A stretch of DNA of 64,000 nt. It comes from an uncultured Pelagibacteraceae bacterium (lineage in GTDB: Bacteria; Pseudomonadota; Alphaproteobacteria; Pelagibacterales; Pelagibacteraceae). The stretch spans positions 1-64,000 of the forward strand of contig CACFKF010000003.1 in assembly GCA_902566775.1 (NCBI GenBank), written 5' to 3'. Under the pieces are notes generated by a model, which worked only from the letters and a program-made list of their open reading frames with translations, made no database searches and was not told where the DNA came from. A program made the translations under genes and the position numbers. Numbering within the stretch: the stretch's first letter is position 1; every line of letters begins with the position of its first letter. Shown here piece by piece: positions 49,651-58,587 of the stretch.

Positions 49651-50921
49651 CCTTCTATAACTTGAGCAACTTCTTTTTCTGAAACTTCAAAGTTATTATT
49701 AACCCATTTTGCTTCTATTTTTTTCAATTTGATACCTAATAATTTTCCTTCAGAAATATTATATTTTTCCATTAAATTTTTTGCTTTTATTGGAAAAATT
49801 GGAATTTCCTTATCTTCAAAAAAATCTATTAAATTTATTAATTTTTTACTATTTTTTTTTGTTTTAAAAATTTCAAAATAAAGCAAATCACTAAGAGCTT
49901 GTTTTCCATTGTAGTATAGAATTTTCCATAAATTTTTTTCTGAAAAAGAGTCTTTATTAATTGCCTGCTCATAAAATTTTTTTAAAAATAAAATTCTTTT
50001 TTTTTCGACATTAGAAACATTAAATTTAAAAAGAAAGTAATCAACATTATCCGTGTCATCCATAATCATTAAACAAATCAATAAAATATAATCGACCTTT
50101 TTAATATTTTTTTTTGCAAGGTTGTTTAGTCTTTTAAAAATTTCAAAATTCTTCAATTGTGGGAAAATTAACCTAATAACTTCCTCGCAAAAAGGGTCTT
50201 TAAATAATTTTAAAAAATTTTTTGATAAAATTATTTTTTTTAACTCAAGCAGCAATCTTTCAGAAGATATATTTGATATTCCACTTATATTTTGTTTAAT
50301 TATCTTTTTAATTTTATCGTCATGCTCTTGCTTGCTATAATTAATAAAAAATCTTATGTATCTTAATATTCTCAAATAGTCTTCTTTAATTCTTTTTTCT
50401 ACATCTCCTATGAATTGAACTTTGCCTAATTCAAGATCTTTTTTTCCATTGAACGGATCGTATAGATTTCCATCAATATCTGAATAAATGGAATTTACTG
50501 AAAAATCTCTTCTTGAAGCATCCTCAAACCAATTATCTGAGAATTCTACTTTAGCATGTCTTCCATCGGTCAAAATATCTTTTCTTAAGGAAGTTATTTC
50601 GTATTTATTTTTTCCTATTATTGCTGTAATCGTTCCATGTTCAATGCCAGTTTCATAGTATTTAATATTATGTTTTCTTAGCGCATCTATACATTCATTG
50701 GGTTTTAGGTTAACTGCAAAATCAATATCATCTATAATTTCATCACTTAATATTTTTCTTATACATCCTCCCACATATCTTATTTCACTATTTTCAGAAT
50801 AATCTTCTATGGCTGAAAATAATAATGAAGTAGATTTTTCATTTTTTAAATACTCAAAAAAATATTTTTTTTGATTCAAATTTTTTGAAAAAGAGAAAAT
50901 TTTGTTTATCAAACTTGTCAT
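49647..50921 (-). CDS. cca: CCA tRNA nucleotidyltransferase
   Basis: Class II nucleotidyltransferase (424 aa) that repairs or adds the 3' CCA of tRNAs. The head domain has YVGGCIRKILSDEIIDDIDFAV, with the metal-binding DxD, followed by TDGRHAKVEFSDNWFEDASRRDFSVNSIY, whose RRDF turn is diagnostic (quoted in part), and DPFNGKKDLELG. The C-terminal half is helical, as in alphaproteobacterial CCA enzymes. Poly(A) polymerase is the alternative. A tRNA-Gln gene ends three bases upstream of the start codon, leaving no space for a Shine-Dalgarno. Confidence 0.9.
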   Translation of the reverse strand: MTSLINKIFSFSKNLNQKKYFFEYLKNEKSTSLLFSAIEDYSENSEIRYVGGCIRKILSDEIIDDIDFAVNLKPNECIDALRKHNIKYYETGIEHGTITAIIGKNKYEITSLRKDILTDGRHAKVEFSDNWFEDASRRDFSVNSIYSDIDGNLYDPFNGKKDLELGKVQFIGDVEKRIKEDYLRILRYIRFFINYSKQEHDDKIKKIIKQNISGISNISSERLLLELKKIILSKNFLKLFKDPFCEEVIRLIFPQLKNFEIFKRLNNLAKKNIKKVDYILLICLMIMDDTDNVDYFLFKFNVSNVEKKRILFLKKFYEQAINKDSFSEKNLWKILYYNGKQALSDLLYFEIFKTKKNSKKLINLIDFFEDKEIPIFPIKAKNLMEKYNISEGKLLGIKLKKIEAKWVNNNFEVSEKEVAQVIEG

Positions 50922-50924
50922 AAT

Positions 50925-50998
50925 TGGCTGGGGTGCTAGGATTCGAACCTAGGATGGCGGTACCAAAAACCGCTGCCTTACCGCTTGGCTACACCCCA
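50925..50998 (-). tRNA. tRNA-Gln (TTG)
   Basis: 74-nt cloverleaf with encoded CCA. Acceptor TGGGGTG pairs with CACCCCA, discriminator G. D arm GCCAAGCGGTAAGGC, anticodon loop TTTTGGT (anticodon TTG), T arm with TTCGAAT. The U1-A72 first pair is typical of tRNA-Gln. It lies on the same strand as, and directly upstream of, the CCA-adding enzyme gene. Confidence 0.96.
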
Positions 50999-51030
50999 AA
51001 ATTAAATTCATATATCACAAAAAAAATAAA

Positions 51031-51879
51031 TTATATAGTTTTTGATATAATGTACCAATAACTCTTATATTTGCTTTTAAAAAATTTTTCTGCTTTTTTC
51101 GCTGCATTTTTAGATTTAAAATATGCCACCACTGCCGATCCTGTGCCAGTCATTCTAGTAAAAACAACATTTGGCAAGTTTGAAAGAAAATATTTTAAAT
51201 TTTTAATAATTGAATATTTTTTAAATACAATATTCTCTAGGTCGTTATTTGATTGAATCAAATTATTTGTTTTAAAAAAAATTTTATTTTTATTAAAATA
51301 CAAGGGCTTTGAAAATGTCCTGACCCTTGAAAAAATATCCTTAGTAGAACATCCGATTCTTGGAATGGCAATTAAAACATGAAAATTCAGTTTGTTATCC
51401 AATCGAATTACATTTCCATTGCTTAACAAAATTGAATTTTTTTTTTCTAAACCCAAAACAACGTCAGAGCCAATTTTACAAGCCATCTCTTTTGCTTTTT
51501 TTAGAGAAATATTGACTATTTTTTTTTTCATTAAATATTTTAATATACAAGCAGCATTCATTGATCCTCCTCCCATGCCTGATTTTTGAGGAATATTTTT
51601 TTTAACTTTAATTTCAAACTTTTTTTTTTTAATTAATTTTTTTTTTTCTAATAAATTTAAAAGTCTAACAATAGTATTATTTTTATTTATTCCTTTTGAA
51701 AATTTTCCCGAAAAAGAAACTTTATTTTTTGGTTTATTTATTTTTCTAATTTTTATTTCATCTGATAATTGAATAAAAGTAAACAAACTTTCAATCTGAT
51801 GGTAGTTATTAGGTAAACGTTTAATTACATTAAGTGAAAGATTAACCTTGGCGCAGGAATTTAATTTTGTAAAATTCAT
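51031..51879 (-). CDS. ispE: 4-diphosphocytidyl-2-C-methyl-D-erythritol kinase
   Basis: GHMP kinase of the MEP isoprenoid pathway (282 aa). N-terminal SCAKVNLSLNV holds the conserved substrate lysine, PQKSGMGGGSMNAA is the ATP loop, and GSDVVLGL has the catalytic Asp region. C-terminal TGTGSAVVAYF is the third GHMP motif. The ATP loop carries Met-Asn where Ser-Asp is common (usual GGGSSDAA), a modest deviation. It starts two bases after the TPR gene's stop and is transcribed towards tRNA-Gln. Confidence 0.92.
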   Translation of the reverse strand: MNFTKLNSCAKVNLSLNVIKRLPNNYHQIESLFTFIQLSDEIKIRKINKPKNKVSFSGKFSKGINKNNTIVRLLNLLEKKKLIKKKKFEIKVKKNIPQKSGMGGGSMNAACILKYLMKKKIVNISLKKAKEMACKIGSDVVLGLEKKNSILLSNGNVIRLDNKLNFHVLIAIPRIGCSTKDIFSRVRTFSKPLYFNKNKIFFKTNNLIQSNNDLENIVFKKYSIIKNLKYFLSNLPNVVFTRMTGTGSAVVAYFKSKNAAKKAEKFFKSKYKSYWYIISKTI

Positions 51880-51881
51880 AT

Positions 51882-53561
51882 TTACAAATTTTTCGGACCC
51901 TTTAAAAGTTTATAAAAAATATCTTCTTTCATTTTTTCTTCAACACCTTCAAAAGTTAAAATATTTTTCCAAAAATAATTTGCTTGAATTTTTTTACCTA
52001 ACTTCCAAAGTATATCTCCATAGTGATCGTTAACAATTGGGTCTGTTGGCATAATTTTAACTGCTTCTCTAAGCAACTTTTCTGCTTCAACATAATCGCC
52101 TACTAAATAATATGCCCATCCAATGGAGTCGATTATGTAAGGATCGTCTTCACGTTGAGCATAAGCTTTTTCTAACATATCTATTGCTAAATCAATTTGG
52201 TAATTTCTTTCTAACCATGAATAAGCTAAATAATTTAATACATGTGGTTCATCTGGATTGATCTTTAGTGACTTTAACAAATCTTCATCTGCTTTTTTTT
52301 CGTTATCAATTCTTTCATAGCTCCCTCCTCTTCGATACAAAACGTCAGCAAACATAATTGATGTGGGATCTAATTTGGATAAAACTTCTGTATAATATTT
52401 TATTGATAAATCATACTTTTGCAAACTCTTAACAACATTTCCCATTTCATAAATAACTTTCAAAGAAGGTTTTTCAATTTCATCAAATTTCACTTTAATA
52501 TATTCGAATGATTTATTTTGATCTGTTTCATTCCTAATAATTTGAGCAGTTTTTTTAACTCTATGCCAATAATAAATCTCATTTTTTTTGTTAAATTTTT
52601 TCAAAATTTTTTTTGCTTTACTAAATTCTTCTTTTTGAAGATAATTGTCTACCAGCAATACAAAATTAAATTTAAATTTTGGATTTAGAAAACTGGATAA
52701 ATTAAAATAAAAATTGGAATTTTCCATTTCATATTCCATCGAATATAAATTTGAAATTATATAAAGAAATTCTCCAATAATATCATTTGAATTTTTACAT
52801 GAAAAAATACTATTAAAATTAGAATAATTTTCTTTATCTATCCATTTTTTAGCTTGACCAATTAACAAAGAACTATTTATTGGATCTATATCTTTAAAAA
52901 TTTCTTTGGTTTTTAAATAATTTTTTTGAGTTAATAAATAATTAGCATAAAAAAATAAATATCTTGAATTACCTTCTGCTTCATAATTTGTTAAATTTTC
53001 AAAAAAAGTTTCTGTGTCCTGGAGACCTAAATAACATTTTTGAAAAGTTCTGTTAATTAAACCCAATTTTCCAAATTTACTTTGTAAATTTGATTTAATT
53101 TGCTTGTTTTTAAATAAATAAACGTACTCTTCTAAAAAATTAGAAACAATTAATTGGAAAGTTCCTTCTTCCTCGTGCTTTTTGAGATTGTTTATATAAT
53201 CAAGGGTTTTTTTGTAGTCTTTTTTTTTTATACTATCCAATACAAGTAATAAGTGTGCTTCAAAAAAATCAACCAACTTTTTGTCTTTTGTTGTCTTAAT
53301 TTCACTTATAGCCTTGTCAATTTTTCCTCCAAGAACTAATGCAAACAGATATTTTTTAATATATGTTGGATGTGATTCCTTTAATTCTTTAGAAGAGTTA
53401 AAATAATTTAATGATTCTATGCTTTTATTTTTTTCAAGTGAAATAAGTGCAGAAAAGTAGTTATGCAAATTTTTTTCATCAAAATTTTTTGGATATGCAA
53501 TATTTTGATAAAAAAAAACTAATAATAATGAAAGAGTAATTTTATAAATTTTTGATAACAT
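51882..53561 (-). CDS. Tetratricopeptide-repeat protein, probably exported
   Basis: 559-residue protein with an N-terminal signal peptide or anchor (IYKITLSLLLVFFYQNIAYP). Several TPR-like helix pairs are seen, clearest in the C-terminal third: SIKYYTEVLSKLDP, ADEDLLKSLKINPDEPHVLNYLAY in parts, AIDMLEKAYAQREDDPYIIDSIGWAYY in parts, and AEKLLREAVKIMPTDPIVNDHYGDIL. This C-terminal part resembles periplasmic TPR proteins widespread in alphaproteobacteria. No enzyme domain is visible; a scaffold role in the envelope is a guess. Its start lies within the upstream region of the divergent UDG gene. Confidence 0.8.
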   Translation of the reverse strand: MLSKIYKITLSLLLVFFYQNIAYPKNFDEKNLHNYFSALISLEKNKSIESLNYFNSSKELKESHPTYIKKYLFALVLGGKIDKAISEIKTTKDKKLVDFFEAHLLLVLDSIKKKDYKKTLDYINNLKKHEEEGTFQLIVSNFLEEYVYLFKNKQIKSNLQSKFGKLGLINRTFQKCYLGLQDTETFFENLTNYEAEGNSRYLFFYANYLLTQKNYLKTKEIFKDIDPINSSLLIGQAKKWIDKENYSNFNSIFSCKNSNDIIGEFLYIISNLYSMEYEMENSNFYFNLSSFLNPKFKFNFVLLVDNYLQKEEFSKAKKILKKFNKKNEIYYWHRVKKTAQIIRNETDQNKSFEYIKVKFDEIEKPSLKVIYEMGNVVKSLQKYDLSIKYYTEVLSKLDPTSIMFADVLYRRGGSYERIDNEKKADEDLLKSLKINPDEPHVLNYLAYSWLERNYQIDLAIDMLEKAYAQREDDPYIIDSIGWAYYLVGDYVEAEKLLREAVKIMPTDPIVNDHYGDILWKLGKKIQANYFWKNILTFEGVEEKMKEDIFYKLLKGPKNL

Positions 53562-53572
53562 ATGTTTATTCT

Positions 53573-54277
53573 ATGATTAAAAAAGATATAAATCAAAATG
53601 ACATTTTAAACTCAGAATTATTGAATATTATTGATTATAATTATATATTTGATGAAAATCCAATAAAGCGAATAATAACTAAACCTGTATTAGAAAATTC
53701 TAAATCCAGATTAGAAACCTTAAAGAAAAAGATTCAAACTATTGAAAATTGTAATTTAAAAAAAAATGCATCAAAGATTGTGTTTGCAGATGGAAATATA
53801 GAAAGCTCAATAATGATAGTTGGGGAAGGTCCTGGACAAAAAGAAGATGAACTGGGAAAACCCTTTGTTGGTGATGCTGGAAGTTTGCTAAATAAAATGC
53901 TCAGAGCAATAAATATTGAAAGAGACAAAATTTATATAACTAATGTGGTTAATTATAGACCCCCAAATAACAGAAAACCAGAATCTAAAGAGATAAATAA
54001 ATATTCTGAATTTCTTAAAGAACATATATCAATTATAGACCCTAAAATATTAATACTTATGGGCAGCACTGCAATGGAGGCAATATTGGGAAGCAACAAA
54101 AGAATATCTAAAGAAAGAGGTCAATGGAAAGATGTAATAATCAAACAAAAAAACTACAAGACAATCGTTACTTTTCATCCGGCTTATCTATTAAGAAAAC
54201 CAGAGCAAAAAAAGTTTTCTTGGGAAGATCTAAAAATTATTCGAAAAGAGATTGATAAAAAAAATATCTCCATATGA
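53573..54277 (+). CDS. Uracil-DNA glycosylase, family 4-like, lacking Fe-S cysteines
   Basis: Base-excision repair glycosylase (234 aa from the chosen ATG; an in-frame start at 53552 would overlap the divergent gene). Motif 1 is GEGPGQKEDELGKPFVGDAG, and motif 2 is FHPAYLLRKPEQ. ITNVVNYRPPNNRKPE lies between. Family 4 enzymes normally bind a 4Fe-4S cluster through four cysteines; this protein has a single cysteine, and the cysteine usually found before RPPxNR is tyrosine. It therefore resembles alphaproteobacterial members without the cluster. The stop overlaps rnhB by 4 bases. Confidence 0.87.
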   Translation: MIKKDINQNDILNSELLNIIDYNYIFDENPIKRIITKPVLENSKSRLETLKKKIQTIENCNLKKNASKIVFADGNIESSIMIVGEGPGQKEDELGKPFVGDAGSLLNKMLRAINIERDKIYITNVVNYRPPNNRKPESKEINKYSEFLKEHISIIDPKILILMGSTAMEAILGSNKRISKERGQWKDVIIKQKNYKTIVTFHPAYLLRKPEQKKFSWEDLKIIRKEIDKKNISI

Positions 54278-54846
54278 GAAAAATTATTGCAGGCGTAGAT
54301 GAAGTAGGCAGAGGAAGTTTAGTGGGCCCCGTTTATGCTGCAGCAGTAATTTTGAAAAAAAGTATTGATAAGAAAAAATTAAAAGATTCAAAAAAATTAT
54401 CAAAAAAAAATAGGGAGATATTGGATGTTTATATAAAAAATAATAGTATATGGGCTATTGGCTCTGCTTCGCTTAAAGAAATTGAAAAAAAAAATATTTT
54501 AAATGCAAGCTTATTAGCCATGAAAAGAGCTATAAAAAAATTGATAAAAAAACCACAATTAGTTCTTATCGATGGAAATAAATTACCAAAAATTGATAAT
54601 TATAATTTGAAGAACATAGTCAAAGGTGATCAAAAAATTCCTGAAATATCTGCAGCATCCATTATTGCAAAGGTCTCTAGAGACCGCTTGGTACATAAAA
54701 TATCAAAAAAATTTAAAAAATACCTTTGGGATAAAAATTCTGGATACGGAACCAAAGATCACATCCATGCAATTAAAAAATTCGGTATAACAAAATATCA
54801 TCGAAAAACCTTTCGACCAGTCCACAACATATTGAGTCTGAGATAA
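54274..54846 (+). CDS. rnhB: Ribonuclease HII
   Basis: Removes RNA from RNA-DNA hybrids and single ribonucleotides (190 aa). AGVDEVGRGSLVGPVYAAAV holds the first two acidic residues (DE) and the GRG substrate motif. LIDGNKLP contributes the third Asp, and ASIIAKVSRD the fourth. SGYGTKDHIHAI is also conserved. Length is typical. It overlaps the UDG gene by 4 bases. Confidence 0.96.
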   Translation: MRKIIAGVDEVGRGSLVGPVYAAAVILKKSIDKKKLKDSKKLSKKNREILDVYIKNNSIWAIGSASLKEIEKKNILNASLLAMKRAIKKLIKKPQLVLIDGNKLPKIDNYNLKNIVKGDQKIPEISAASIIAKVSRDRLVHKISKKFKKYLWDKNSGYGTKDHIHAIKKFGITKYHRKTFRPVHNILSLR

Positions 54847-54926
54847 CCCTTAGCACAAATAGACTCAAATAAATTCAATCATAGGTTGACGAGGACTCGA
54901 AGCTGGAGTCTAATCGTTTTTTAAAA
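54834..54926 (+). promoter_or_regulatory. ccrM upstream region with four GANTC sites and a putative promoter
   Basis: Four GANTC sites, the target of CcrM itself, lie within 77 bases: 54834-54838 (inside the end of rnhB), 54862-54866, 54894-54898 and 54906-54910. A possible promoter, TTGACG (54886-54891), a 17-base spacer and TCTAAT (54909-54914), overlaps the last two sites. The ATG at 54927 would leave a leader of only a few bases. In Caulobacter, methylation of GANTC sites in the ccrM promoter region helps silence it; a similar loop is inferred here. Confidence 0.55.
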
Positions 54927-56000
54927 ATGATTAATTGTAATTTAAAAAATAAAATTATAAACGGTGATAGCATAAAGGAATTAAAAAAAATTCCGGACGA
55001 AAGTTTTGATTTAATTTTTGCAGATCCTCCCTACAATCTTCAATTAAGAAATCAATTGGTTAGACCTGATAGATCTAAAGTTAATGCTGTAAATGACAAA
55101 TGGGATCAATTTGAAAGCTTTACGACCTATGATAATTTTACTTTAAATTGGTTGACACAATGTAAAAGAGTTTTAAAAAAAAATGGAAGCATTTGGGTTA
55201 TTGGAAGCTATCATAATATTTTTAGGGTTGGCGCTATAATTCAAGATTTGGGATTCTGGATATTAAATGATGTAGTTTGGAATAAAAGTAATCCTATGCC
55301 AAATTTTAGAGGCACACGATTTACAAATGCCCACGAAACTTTAATTTGGGCTTCAAAAAATGAAAATTCAAAATATACTTTTAACTATCAATCCCTTAAA
55401 TGTTTAAATGATGATCTGCAAATGAGATCTACATGGAACCTTCCAATTTGTAGTGGAAAAGAAAGGTTGAAAAATAATGGAAAAAAAATTCATTCTACTC
55501 AAAAACCTGAAGCATTACTTCACAGAATATTATTAGCTTCTTCAAATAAAAATGACCTTGTATTAGATCCTTTTTTAGGATCAGGAACAACTGCCGTTGT
55601 ATCAAAAAAACTTGCAAGATTTTTTCATGGCATTGAAAAAGATAAAAAATATTTCGAAGCAGCAAAAAAAAGAATAAAAAATGCTAAACCTATAGAAGAT
55701 GATTATCTAGATACTTTGCAAAATAACAGATCCAAACAAAGAATTCCTTTTGGCTCTTTAGTGGAAATGGGAGTTATTAAACCAGGCACTGAAATATATG
55801 ATCAAAAGAAAAAATTTAATGCAAAAATTATGGTTGATGGGAGTATTAAATATCAACAATCTGAGGGATCTATCCATAAAGTTGCTGCAAAAATATTAGG
55901 TGCAGAAAGTTGTAATGGTTGGACATATTGGCATTATTTATCTGGAAGTATATTGAGACCAATAGATGAATTAAGACAAAGACTAAGATCAAATAACTAG
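54927..56000 (+). CDS. ccrM: Cell-cycle DNA adenine methyltransferase CcrM (GANTC)
   Basis: Orphan beta-class N6-adenine methyltransferase (357 aa). The catalytic DPPYNLQL and the SAM motif [13 protein letters not shown] appear in the order of the beta class. [14 protein letters not shown] precedes the SAM motif. The C-terminal about 85 residues form the RAMA-type domain seen in CcrM ([19 protein letters not shown], then GWTYWHYL). This domain separates CcrM from ordinary restriction methyltransferases, and no restriction enzyme is adjacent. Its stop shares CTAG with the convergent monooxygenase gene. Confidence 0.95.
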   Translation: MINCNLKNKIINGDSIKELKKIPDESFDLIFADPPYNLQLRNQLVRPDRSKVNAVNDKWDQFESFTTYDNFTLNWLTQCKRVLKKNGSIWVIGSYHNIFRVGAIIQDLGFWILNDVVWNKSNPMPNFRGTRFTNAHETLIWASKNENSKYTFNYQSLKCLNDDLQMRSTWNLPICSGKERLKNNGKKIHSTQKPEALLHRILLASSNKNDLVLDPFLGSGTTAVVSKKLARFFHGIEKDKKYFEAAKKRIKNAKPIEDDYLDTLQNNRSKQRIPFGSLVEMGVIKPGTEIYDQKKKFNAKIMVDGSIKYQQSEGSIHKVAAKILGAESCNGWTYWHYLSGSILRPIDELRQRLRSNN

Positions 56001-57115
56001 CTTCTGTATATATTGCCTAAATAACTATCTAAAAATTTATTATTTTTAACTAATATTTTTAAGATAGAATTCCTAAACATAGAAAATATGGGATTAGATA
56101 AATGAAAAGAAAAATAGTTTAATTTAGATCTCCAATTTACAGAGTTTATTTTTTTTATTCTATTTTTATAGTAATCGTCTGTGTTATTTTGAATTTGATC
56201 AAATAATTCCTTTGAAGATTCAATTGATTGGGAAGCCCCTTGTGCAAAAGATGGGGGCGTTGCAAAAAGAGCATCTCCCACGAAAAAAATATTTTTTTTA
56301 TCTGAAATCTCTATTTTTTCACTTATATAAATTGGAAAAGATTTTATATTATGTAATTTGTCATCTAATTTTACTTCAGTTTTTGTATATAATTCTTGAG
56401 TTATATGTTTTAAAAAATTTTTATCTTCATACATTTTTTGTTCCAATAATTTTTTTTTAATTAAAAAAATAAAATTAAATTCTTTTTTTTGATTAACTGG
56501 ATAAATTACAAAATGAAAATTTGATCCAAAAAACATCGAAATATCTCCATGTGGATAGTCATCAATATTACCTCTCAGGGCTAATGAATTAAAATATTTA
56601 GGTTTTATATCTTTTTTCAATATTATTGATTTTGTGTTAGAAAAAACACCATCAGAAACAATTAAATAATCAAATTCTTCAACATAATTTTCACTAAAAG
56701 ATAAAGTTAATTTTTTTTCATTGGTTAAGCTTTTTAATTGAGCATTCAATTTAATTTTGTTTTTTGGAATATCGTTTAATAAGAATTTTAATAAAGTAGA
56801 TCTTTTAAGAGTTGTATACTGGTTATTTGCATAATTAAATTTTGATATATCTAAATCACAAATTTTTTCATTATTTTTGGCATTAATGAAATTGATTTTT
56901 TTTGGATTGTAAATTTGAGTTTTGTCTATATTGCTAAAACCAATTTCATTAAGTAATTTTATGCTATTAACAGAAAGTTGAATACCATAACCATCCTCTA
57001 AACCAATCAATTTTTTTTTTTCAAAGACAGTAAAATCGTAGTCTGCATTATTTTTTAAAAGGTTTGCAAAAAATAATCCTGAAATGCCAGCTCCAATGAT
57101 AGCTATTTTTTTCAT
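55997..57115 (-). CDS. FAD-dependent monooxygenase, UbiH/salicylate-hydroxylase type
   Basis: Flavoprotein aromatic hydroxylase family member (372 aa). The N-terminal Rossmann motif is [17 protein letters not shown], followed by [12 protein letters not shown] (DG motif region) and the FAD ribityl-binding [20 protein letters not shown]. These match group A monooxygenases such as UbiH, UbiF or salicylate hydroxylases. Substrate cannot be assigned; ubiquinone ring hydroxylation is one possibility. It overlaps mutY by 4 bases. Confidence 0.85.
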   Translation of the reverse strand: MKKIAIIGAGISGLFFANLLKNNADYDFTVFEKKKLIGLEDGYGIQLSVNSIKLLNEIGFSNIDKTQIYNPKKINFINAKNNEKICDLDISKFNYANNQYTTLKRSTLLKFLLNDIPKNKIKLNAQLKSLTNEKKLTLSFSENYVEEFDYLIVSDGVFSNTKSIILKKDIKPKYFNSLALRGNIDDYPHGDISMFFGSNFHFVIYPVNQKKEFNFIFLIKKKLLEQKMYEDKNFLKHITQELYTKTEVKLDDKLHNIKSFPIYISEKIEISDKKNIFFVGDALFATPPSFAQGASQSIESSKELFDQIQNNTDDYYKNRIKKINSVNWRSKLNYFSFHLSNPIFSMFRNSILKILVKNNKFLDSYLGNIYRS

Positions 57116-58104
57116 AAATAGTTTGAAATTGAGTTAAAAATTTTTTTTGTAAATGATGGCAATATTTGATCTTTAATATTTTTTTTATCTAAAAGGGAAC
57201 TATTTTTAATTTTAATAAATTTACTTTTTTTATTTAAAACAATTTTCATATCCATGTTTGACATTTTAATATTAATTTTTTTGTTAACAGAAATGTCAAA
57301 TTTATTTTTTTTAATTTCTTTCATAGGGAAAATTAACAAATTTTTTAAAAATTTAAATTTTTTATTTTTAATTAATAAATATTTATTTTGATTTCGATAA
57401 ATATTTGCTTCAAAATATTTTATTTTGTTAAATTTATTTTTTGATTTCAATCTAAAATCATTTCTTTTAAATGATTTACAACTTTTTGAAATTGGACATT
57501 CGTAGCATAATGGATTTGTTGGTTTGCATAACAAAGCTCCAATCTCCATAATGGCTTGAGCATAAGCACCTGCTCTGTTTGAACTTCCAAAAAAAGATTT
57601 TTTTTTATTTATATTATGTTTGGTGATTTCACTGTTTTCTTTTAAGAAAAAAATTCTTTTTAAAACTCTTTCAACATTACCATCTAAAGGAATAATCGAT
57701 TTATTAAATACTATTGCCATAATTGCTCTTGATGTGTAGTCCCCTATACCAGGAAGTGTTTTGAGTTCTTCAATAGTGCTTGGCAAATTTCCGCTGAATT
57801 CTTCAATAATTTTCTTTGCTGTTCGCTTTAAATTTTTTGCTCTTGAATAATATCCAAGTCCTTCCCAGCATTTCAATAATTTTGCCTCATTAACAGTTGA
57901 AAGTTTTTTTAAATTTGGAATTTTATTTATAAAATTATTAAAATAAGGAATCACAGTTTTAACTTGGGTTTGTTGCAACATAAATTCACTAACTAGTGTA
58001 AAATACTGCATTTGTTTTTTAGAAACTTGTTTTCTCCAAGGTAATACTCTCTTATTATTATCGTACCAATGTAGAATTTTTTTTGGTATGTTTTGGTTTT
58101 TCAT
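57112..58104 (-). CDS. mutY: A/G-specific adenine glycosylase
   Basis: Removes adenine mispaired with 8-oxoguanine. After the start (MKNQNIPKKILHWYDNNKR), LPWR, the helix-hairpin-helix LPGIGDYTSRAIMAI and PLDGNVERVLKRI with its catalytic Asp are clear. The 4Fe-4S ligands follow C-x6-C-x2-C-x5-C in LCKPTNPLCYECPISKSC. The C-terminal NUDIX-like domain is present but weak. I choose ATG 58104 (330 aa); the longer frame to 58149 would overlap the divergent dciA coding sequence. The two start codons abut as CATATG. Confidence 0.93.
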   Translation of the reverse strand: MKNQNIPKKILHWYDNNKRVLPWRKQVSKKQMQYFTLVSEFMLQQTQVKTVIPYFNNFINKIPNLKKLSTVNEAKLLKCWEGLGYYSRAKNLKRTAKKIIEEFSGNLPSTIEELKTLPGIGDYTSRAIMAIVFNKSIIPLDGNVERVLKRIFFLKENSEITKHNINKKKSFFGSSNRAGAYAQAIMEIGALLCKPTNPLCYECPISKSCKSFKRNDFRLKSKNKFNKIKYFEANIYRNQNKYLLIKNKKFKFLKNLLIFPMKEIKKNKFDISVNKKINIKMSNMDMKIVLNKKSKFIKIKNSSLLDKKNIKDQILPSFTKKIFNSISNYL

Positions 58105-58587
58105 ATGGAATTTAAACACAATACTAAGCAGAGAACCAAAACCATTCAAGGATTAAGATCTTTTAAAGATACCTTGCCCAAAAAAATAAAAAAAATCCTT
58201 AATAAAAAGGGACATATTTATTCTGAAACATTAGAAAATTGGAGATACATAGTTGGAAATGAATTATTTGATGTTTGTTATCCAAAGTCTTTTAAAAATT
58301 CAAATAAACTTAGAGTAAGCTGTTTGAATGTAATGGTCAAAAGGGGTCATGAAGTAGATGTAGAGTATTCTAAAAAATCAATTATCAATAAAATGAATAG
58401 TTTTTTTGGATACAATGTTGTTGAAAAAATAAAGTTAATTTCTTTTGAAAGAGAACATAAAAAAACTAAGGAAAATAATAGTTCGGATGTGACAAAAAAC
58501 CAACACATAAATAAAATATTAACCATAAAAAATGATAAAATTAAAAATTCACTTTTTGAACTAAACAGACTATATAAAAAAAAATGA
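58105..58587 (+). CDS. dciA: DciA-family (DUF721) replicative helicase loader/operator
   Basis: DUF721 protein (160 aa from the ATG at 58105). The N-terminal domain contains IKKILNKKGHIYSETLENWRYIVG (quoted in part), with the W-R-x-I-V-G motif typical of the family, then LRVSCLNVMV and FFGYNVVEKIKLI. The C-terminal tail is lysine-rich and probably disordered. DciA is the ancestral loader of the DnaB helicase where DnaC/DnaI are absent, as in most alphaproteobacteria. It starts back-to-back with mutY and overlaps the next gene by 4 bases. Confidence 0.85.
   Translation: MEFKHNTKQRTKTIQGLRSFKDTLPKKIKKILNKKGHIYSETLENWRYIVGNELFDVCYPKSFKNSNKLRVSCLNVMVKRGHEVDVEYSKKSIINKMNSFFGYNVVEKIKLISFEREHKKTKENNSSDVTKNQHINKILTIKNDKIKNSLFELNRLYKKK

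Noticed and set aside
54880-54912. tRNA-like stretch (GAGGACTCGAAGCTGG) upstream of ccrM
   Set aside because: It recalls the 3' half of a tRNA on the opposite strand, but no acceptor stem, anticodon arm or cloverleaf can be folded; the GANTC sites explain the similarity.
54931-54945. TTAA-N7-TTAA, the CtrA-type consensus, at the start of ccrM
   Set aside because: It lies inside codons 2-7, and in DNA this AT-rich such a match is expected more than ten times in 64 kb, so it is not evidence for CtrA control.
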